Origin: Rhynochetos jubatus
Lineage: Eukaryota; Chordata; Aves; Eurypygiformes; Rhynochetidae
Length of the DNA stretch: 64,000 nucleotides
Assembly (NCBI GenBank): GCA_027574665.1
Contig: CM050666.1
Location: forward strand, 8,494,001-8,558,000
Direction: 5' to 3'
A program made the translations under genes and the position numbers. Shown here in pieces: positions 57,143 through 64,000 of this stretch (position 1 is the stretch's first letter; each line of letters opens with the position of its first letter). The notes below the pieces were generated by a model. That model did no database searches. It had not been told where the DNA came from and saw only the letters and a list, made by a program, of their open reading frames with translations.

Positions 57143-60100
57143 CTGCAGCACAGGGTGAGGAGTTAAAGGCAAAACAGAGCGGATTAATCAAACAAAACCA
57201 CCAAACAAGTCAGCTTAAAGGAGCACAAGGGAAAATTAGTGGGAGAGAAAGAAACAAGATCAGCAAAGACACAATACTGACAAAAGCACTTGCAACAGCA
57301 AAAAGGCTGCACTTCCCTGCCATCATTAGTCGCAATTCTGGTCCACTCCTGAGCCTCAGAGCCACGGTTACCAGACAGTTCCCAAGTCAGAAGACCCCAC
57401 AGACGGATTTGTGTCTCACAGCACAGGGAGAAGAACGAGTAGCAGCTACTCAGCTCTGCCCACCTACGGGCACGGCAGCGCGCACCTCTGAGGTGTACAG
57501 CAGGCTGAATTCAGACCACCCTCTGTCCTTAAAACAGCGGGAAGCACCGACTATGGGACACACTGTCGAGGTGAAATGTCTTTTCTCTTTTTCTCATGAA
57601 AGCAAAGTAGCTACTCACTGAACTCTGGGTTGTGCTTCAGACATACGCTGCAGTTTGAGCTGCTTGATGTGGTTTTGAGGGTTGTATTGAACCACTTTAA
57701 TGAATTTTGAGTGGCAAAAAACACAGGTATTGGTTAATTTTCCTGCCTTATTTTCCTTAGAAAGCCATTTTCTGTCAAGCTGCTACTATCAACATTCACG
57801 TGTCACCTACTGCATCCTCGCAAAATGTATTGGAACTGTGGTGAGGGAACGAGACAGTTTACTTCACTGACACTGGTTGAAGCAGGGCCACCTCTTGCCA
57901 CGCTGCAGCAGGGGAGCACAGTGCATGAATTGCCTCATCAGCTCAGCTGTATCCGTTCCAAAATCAAATGAAGGAGCACAACCACCTCTACCAAAAAGCC
58001 CAGCCATGCTGCCTTCAAGAGGGCACAGCTACCTCCAGAACTGGCAGACTGAACAGGGTGATCTGTGCTTAAACAGAGTCCAGCTGGATTGAAGCCATTC
58101 CCCAGGGTACACCTTCACGGAAAGGCAGGGCAGCAGGAGATGCAGGACCAGGCAGGTTAATATAGGCAGACTGATGCAGCAGGACATCTTCCTAATTCAT
58201 GACCTACGGAAAGATTTTTCTCCAAATCGCATCTTTATTTCCCTTGTTCAATAACAGTAGATTTTCCCTTCAACTGACTGAAGTTTGTTTCCACTGCACA
58301 TGAACCACCTGGATTTTCTGATACTATCAGCAACGTGCTGAAGGTTATGAAGAACAGCCTTCTGCAGGCTAACAACAGTGTTTCCTACTACTGACTCTGG
58401 TTTCACCAAATATTCCTCCCCTGCCTCCTCGGAATTACTTCCGCAGGAGAAAACACAAGTTCTGAGGCCAAGCAGACGGATGGTCACAGCACTTGGCGAC
58501 GTTTCAAAGGGTCTGCTGAAAGGGTGTAGCAATGCAACAGACATTCCACAGAGCCCACTAAGCCGCATGTGCACACAACCCACAATATGAAGAGCTTTGT
58601 GAAGACCTGTTTTTTAAATCAGAAAGTTGTCTAAATTTGGTTTTGGAAGGCACACGCATAACTACACGTGCCTCTCCCTCCTTCCATCTCCTTGGCCCGT
58701 GCCCGCAGGCCACCATCGGGAGCGCGAATGAGTGCTGTGGAAATGAATACTGTCACCACGGTGCTGTACGGACACACAAGCTCACACCTGCTTCTCACGG
58801 AGAAACGATAAAGCAGCGTGACAGACTGGAGTGGCTATTCTCAGATCAAAGCCGGAGCGCACACACTTTCAGGCTAGGGATGAGGGTGACAGAACACTTC
58901 CTTTTTTTACAGCCTCATCCATTCACAAGAAAACGGCAACTGCCTGCATTTGCTCCTAGGCAGGAAGCAGTGTTTTGTTTTTATTTCTAGTTAGCCAAGT
59001 GCCAAGTTACAAAATGGTGCCTTTATCTCAAAAAAAGCCCTTTACAGCCCCCTGGCGAGTCACTACCCTGTACGTCTTGCTGAGGACACCGGGCTTCCTT
59101 TCTTAAAGGCACTAACTAGCCTTCAGCAGTAAGTGGAAGCTCACTTTTAAAGGTTCTTTCTCCGAGGCATCCCCTGTGTTATCACTGGTCTTGTATTTGC
59201 GCTCTTTGTCCCGGTGATCGATAGTGGAGTACCCATCTGAGGAGAAATAACATGACAGTCAGGCATGAAGCACAAATAAGAGCAGAAACAGAGCTGATGC
59301 AAGCAGAATTCTTCCACAAAGAAACAGGAGAATAAACCACCACAACCCAAAGACGCTGGCAGCCAGCTTTTCACATGCACTCCAGCTCTGAAATTTCATT
59401 TTTACCAGCTTAAAACAGAACAGAAAAGCCCTCTTTTTATATCACTGCCAGATGCTGGCACTCATTAGCAAGCAGCACTGTTTTCATCCCATCCTGCTGC
59501 ACTTTTTAGTGTGCCCAAGGAAAGCAGCAAGTTGTCATCTCACGCCCTGTGGCTAATGAGCTCCAAATTCAGCCCAAACCTTGTATTCCTTGCTTAGCAG
59601 CCTGATTAATTGGCTGTGTTTGTTCTCTGAAGGCTCTGCAGCATGTTCCCACTCTTCCTGAGCCTGACTACTAGCAGGACATGACAATAATTTGGACGAG
59701 TCTCCCCTTCAGAGCCCTGAGAAAGCAGGCCTGTCGAGCTGGAAGGCATCGTGATGCACACCCTGCAGTGCCTGGGCTGTCTTTCATCTCAGAGTAGCAC
59801 CTGTTTGTGCTTTCTCCCCTGACTAGTAAGAAACAATGTGAAAGCGCGATGAACACAAGGAAAAGTGGGAGAGGGTTTTATTAAAAAAAGGCTCTAATTA
59901 TCTCAGAACCTTTGCTCTGAAGCACTGTCAGCCAATGCAAATCTTATTTTCCTGATGCATCAGATTTCCCTCATTATCAGTGACAAATAGATCCTCTCCT
60001 GCTCTGCTCTGCCAGGACTGTAATCTGGAGTAAATGACACTCAAATTTATCGCTCCCTGTAGGCTTTTGTTTTCCCTGATGTAATTGAGGGATCATTAAT

Positions 60101-63100
60101 GTTTTCCTGTCCTGACAAACTGGGTTCTTTGAACGCCACAGAAAGGTTTTACAGAAACTACCCCAACGCTCCTCTCCTGGTTTATTACCTGCCCGCCACA
60201 GGTCATGAAGAAAAAGTCAGTCCTGTTTTTTGTGGGCTTCCCATGGCACAGAGGCACTGTTTGCCCACAGGACAAAGGCACATGCAGAGGGTGACTTGTA
60301 CCCAACAGTCGCGGAGCCCTGAACGACGTATACGCTGCCCACAGCCAGGTTAGGTTTAAAAACAGCTGCAGATTTCCTGTGGATCTCAGGAAGTGCACAC
60401 ACCCCTGCAACAAGCACCTGAAGCAGCGTGTATTTATGGCATCGCGCGTAGTGGCAGATTATTTAATCACGCTGCCTAAAAATAACGGATTTGAGTTATA
60501 CATGTACTACGTGGATCTGAAAGCATGAAAATAATTGCTACACTGAGCTTTACTTACAATTATTTGTTGACAATGAACATGCCCAACATTCTTGGCTATT
60601 CCTTTCAAACAAAAAGGAAAAACACGAAGGCCTACCAGCTGCACCCAGCCAGCATGTGTGGAGGAACGCATGACCAATAATTCTCTTTCAAATGACGGGC
60701 CTGACTACTGCTAGTAAGTTGTATCCTAATCTACAGATTCATCATTTATTTAGGAGTAAACAGCTCCTATATATGGGTGTATATTTAAATGATGGAAACG
60801 TGCTTAATCCCCCCAAAAAATCAAACTCAGAACAATCAAGTGGTTGCTTTTTATAATCTATTAATTATACTCGCAATGATGTAATGGATCACTCTGCATT
60901 TCTGCAGTGCCATCATCACAGACAATCCACGATTATTTTTTAATGAACTGCCAAGATACAAAGGAAACCTTTAACCTACTCCCAGAAAGCAAGAGCTACT
61001 AAGTGAAGTATGGCAGCTGGGATACTTCCCAGGGAGCAGGGTCAACAGTGGGGACTGTAACCACAAAAAATTAGAAGCACAACAGATCTTTAATACTACT
61101 AAACAATTACAAAATCCCCTGACCCATGTTTAGCCAGGACAGCAGCAACAGGGAGATCAAGCTTTTGTACGTCTATCAACAAAGAACAGTCAAGAACTTT
61201 ATATTCTTCATATCTAAGTTCCCACATGTTTTGCAATTCATGCTGTCAGCCCGCCGTTGTGTGGTCTGCATGCTAACGGGGCCGCACACATCAGCACTAA
61301 TGGATTATGTGTTCCTAAGACCCACACACTGTGCTATGACTCTGTCAAGATAAGCAGCAGCAGAGATAGGAAGCTCATGATTTGACCTAATAAAAAGAGA
61401 AATATTTCAAAGGAAGCTGCATCACAGAAATAATACCTCAGTGCCCCAAGGACCACAGCTCTTCCAAGACATTAGAAAGTACTGCTTCTCCTATGTTTCA
61501 GATTCATTCTAAAAAGTGATCAGAACTCTGTTTCTGTGGCATAAGGGAGGCCTGCACAGATCTTGCTGCTCCACGGTATAAGTGCATTATTCCCAGTTAA
61601 TACAATCCAACATAGAGACAGAAGATATATTGGTCAATAGAGGCATGTCCCATTCTTGGCTTGTTTATTCCTCTCCCAACTTTCTGCTTTCAGCTCCAGA
61701 ATATAAAAGACCACAACGAAGTTAGAAATCAGAAAATACAGTCTAGAGCAGCTCCTCATGTAAGTATGCCCGTAAGACAAAAACACGGGGCATTTGGAAG
61801 AGCCTGAAGGAAAGAGATGCACAGATGTTATTCTAGTTCCTTGGAATTAGACTACGAAACTCGATAAATTAATTTAGTCCCTTCTCAGTTGAAACAGCAA
61901 AGTGTTATAGTCACGTTGGGAGTTAAAAAGCAGTTGAGTTGGGGTCACGAAAACTTGACAGGTTTCATCTTCTCACAGTGATGAAAAGATTGGAGAACAG
62001 AATGGCCCAGAAAATCTGCCTGATGTTGTACACAGGCTGTTAATTTGAATTTCCTTTTGTACTCAGAGCTGTACCGTAACTCCTGAAAGCATAAGGCAAC
62101 AATTACTAAAGAGGCTGTAAACAATCAGCACTGCCCATTTTGCAGCACCTGCCAGCACACAGCCATCCTGCCCGGCCACCTCCTCTGAGGTTACTTCCTC
62201 CCATTTCAGTGTTCCCTTAGGCAAAATACATATGGACAGTTGATTCATGGCAGGCGGCATCTCATTTTTCTAGGAATACGCAAGGTAATATGTAACTGCT
62301 ATTTTAACTTCGGAGTGTGCCTGGCTTTCAGCTCTGCTTCTGACCTGCCATTTTTTCCATCTACAATCACAAATAGCAGTATATCAAACTCTTTCATCTG
62401 GAGGCATTGACATAGGTATTTAAATAAAAATAACATCAACTGGAAGTAGTAAAGCCAATTCCCCAGAGAGCACCTTTATCCACCTCAGTCAAGCAAAACC
62501 ACCTCTCCAAGTCTTACACGACGGAGCTTATCAATCCCGAGGCACTTCACCGACAGCAGGTGGCTGTTCTCAGCCTATAGGAAAAGCCCAGCTCGGCTGG
62601 ATGGAGGTAAATGAAAAATGGAGCTGGGAATACCATACATGCCAACTGACTTTTGGTGTGCTCTACAGAAAACAAAGGCAGAACACATTTAAACACGGGC
62701 ATTACATAGAAGTAAATTTTCAACTCCTTTTTTCCTTCTGAATCCCCAGACTTCCCTATCTCTAATGGGGAATGCAGCCTCAAGGGCCAGAGACCGGGAT
62801 GAAAGCAAGATCAGTCTATCTCCAGTCCTCCCCAGCTTGAAGCAGTGGAGAAGTTGGTGTGTACACTCTGTGTATATCTAAAAGATAAAAAAATAAGACA
62901 GGGGAAGGGGGGAAGACACCGACCAATCTTTTGTAAGGTAATGTTCTGTTTTTAAATGTCAGCTTTATCCATCTGCAATAATATCTCCTGGAGAAACAGC
63001 TGAACTTTGCTGTGAGTGACAGTGTGCTCTATTGAAACGGACAGAGTTTGATCTATGACTGAGTTTACCTGGGCCAAGTTCATCCATAGGTATCATATCA

Positions 63101-64000
63101 CGACTCCCAGCCTTCTCGTTATCTATAAAAGAGAAACAGTGAAATGACTGGAGTTACATCTGCTTTTCTCAAAACCTGGTAGTTTTAAATTAGTCACAGG
63201 AGCAGAGAGATCCATAAAGTACTGAACGCAGAGACTATTCTAAAAAACCCAAACTATTCAACTGCTATCCATTCAGAAAGGGAAGTTGGATTTAAGCTCT
63301 CCAGGGAGCTCATGTAATCCTTATATTTTCTGCTTTGGCACCGTAATACAGAACTCTCTCTCTCCAAGGGAAAACAAACAGCAATCCTGCTTTCTGCTAC
63401 CTACTGCTATTAACAAGCTTCTCTCTCGTCTCTCCAGAACAGAGAAGAAAGAAAATAAGTAAGGGTGCAGCTTCTCATGGCACACAGTCCAATCTAGCGG
63501 CCTTTTCTGCTGAGCCAACAGAAAACTAGCCCACAAGGAAAACAAGAAGTCTGTTGTCAGATCAGCAACCTGACCCAAGTCATCCTCTGGCTGCGCAATC
63601 TGCCAGGTTAGATCAAAGACAGGAGGGTGGAAACGGGCAGGGCAGCGCGGGGCTGCCTTTTTTGCAGCCATCTGCAGTTAAACCTGGTGAAGTGCAGGAT
63701 GGCCAACTGCGGCGGGAGACTGCAGATTTCTGACAAGGAGTTTAGACGTCTGAGCGTCAGAAACTCGAACGAGATTCAGAGACAAAGCAAGCGCAGGGAA
63801 ACGAAAGCTGGAGCTACGCCAGCGTCGGTATGGCTCCATCAGGCCGCACGGAAAAGCACCGACAGGTTTGGGTGGTCTGGATAAACCCCTCTCCAGTGAA
63901 CGAAAGGGCACAGCAGAGGAAGCAGCAGTGCCCAAACAGGCGCGTTCGCTGAGAAAGGAAAAGGCTCCAGTACTGAGCGGGGGTAAGGCCGAGCCCGCTG
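57041..64000 (-). CDS. ARVCF: ARVCF, armadillo-repeat catenin of the p120 family (C-terminal part only)
   Basis: Three exons at 63069-63122, 59145-59236 and 57041-57142 join in phase into an 81-residue C-terminal tail ending DSWV and a TAA stop. ARVCF binds the juxtamembrane tail of classical cadherins through armadillo repeats and links them to PDZ proteins such as Erbin and ZO-1 through its C-terminus. The armadillo repeats lie beyond the right edge. The tail style (PMDELGPDGYSTID, SDNTGDASEKEPLK, KPQPVDSWV) is shared by ARVCF, PKP4 and CTNND2, so the family is sure. The choice of ARVCF rests on its place next to COMT and on the VDAR..KPQPVDSWV ending. Confidence 0.92.
57143..59144 (-). other. 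ARVCF: ARVCF intron before last exon
   Basis: 2.0 kb, phase 0. A 111-codon minus-strand frame at 58248-58583 and a plus-strand frame overlapping the last exon show no family motif. I see nothing else. Confidence 0.85.
59145..59236 (-). CDS. ARVCF: ARVCF penultimate coding exon
   Basis: This 92-bp exon has acceptor CTCCTCAG and donor AAAA|GTGAGC. After completing an Asp codon it encodes GYSTIDHRDKERKYKTSDNT and GDASEKEPLK. GYSTID and EKEPLK are conserved in the C-terminal tails of the ARVCF/PKP4/CTNND2 group. Confidence 0.94.
59237..63068 (-). other. ARVCF: ARVCF intron
   Basis: 3.8 kb. I recognised no exon or repeat family. Confidence 0.85.
63069..63122 (-). CDS. ARVCF: ARVCF third-last coding exon
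   Basis: This 54-bp exon has acceptor TTTATAG and donor CCCAG|GTAAAC. It encodes NEKAGSRDMIPMDELGP between split codons, the second completing Asp with the next exon to give GPDGYST. Its length is a multiple of three, so it can be skipped without a frameshift. Confidence 0.92.
63123..64000 (-). other. ARVCF: ARVCF intron reaching the right edge
   Basis: No exon was recognised up to the window end. GC content rises somewhat after 63600, but there is no clear island. Confidence 0.75.

Noticed and set aside
57133-57621. 162-codon plus-strand open frame
   Set aside because: It overlaps the ARVCF last exon on the opposite strand, shows no family motif, and lacks splice or promoter context.
58248-58583. 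111-codon minus-strand frame in an ARVCF intron
   Set aside because: No catenin motif, no splice borders in phase with neighbouring ARVCF exons.

Overview
The window is vertebrate nuclear DNA, most likely from a bird. It shows GT-AG spliced exons in long AT-rich introns, one CpG island, and a CR1-type retroposon 3' end. It carries three genes in the order TXNRD2 (minus), COMT (plus), ARVCF (minus), the order known from the 22q11.2 region in human. There are no operons, CRISPR arrays, phage or insertion sequences, and I found no previously undescribed system. The material worth a second look is gene structure and small DNA motifs.

Left part (1-20790, minus): the 5' 11 coding exons of TXNRD2, the mitochondrial selenoenzyme thioredoxin reductase 2. 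They encode about 304 residues: an arginine-rich leader, the FAD-binding GGGSGG loop, the CVNVGC redox centre and the NADPH domain. One exon is only 20 nt. The remaining C-terminal part (dimer interface, selenocysteine tail, SECIS) is not seen in 1-8278 and should lie beyond the left edge. Intron 7 holds the CR1 fragment.

Middle part (about 20420-38714): a CpG island over TXNRD2 exon 1, with GC-box and YY1-like sites, probably serves both TXNRD2 and the divergent COMT gene. It is followed by about 17.6 kb without recognisable coding exons. The COMT 5' noncoding exon or exons must lie here, but I can only offer weak candidates.

COMT (38715-45456, plus): four coding exons give a complete 262-residue catechol O-methyltransferase. 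It has an N-terminal membrane anchor, an internal methionine suited to a soluble isoform, and all metal, S-adenosylmethionine and catalytic motifs. Its 3' UTR probably ends near 46.3 kb.

Right part (46.3-64 kb): an interval with no identified gene, then the 3' end of ARVCF on the minus strand. The last three coding exons encode the C-terminal tail ending in the PDZ-binding motif DSWV. The upstream armadillo-repeat exons lie beyond the right edge. Together the genes cover mitochondrial redox defence, catecholamine and catechol-oestrogen inactivation, and cadherin-junction scaffolding; they are linked by ancient synteny rather than by a shared pathway.
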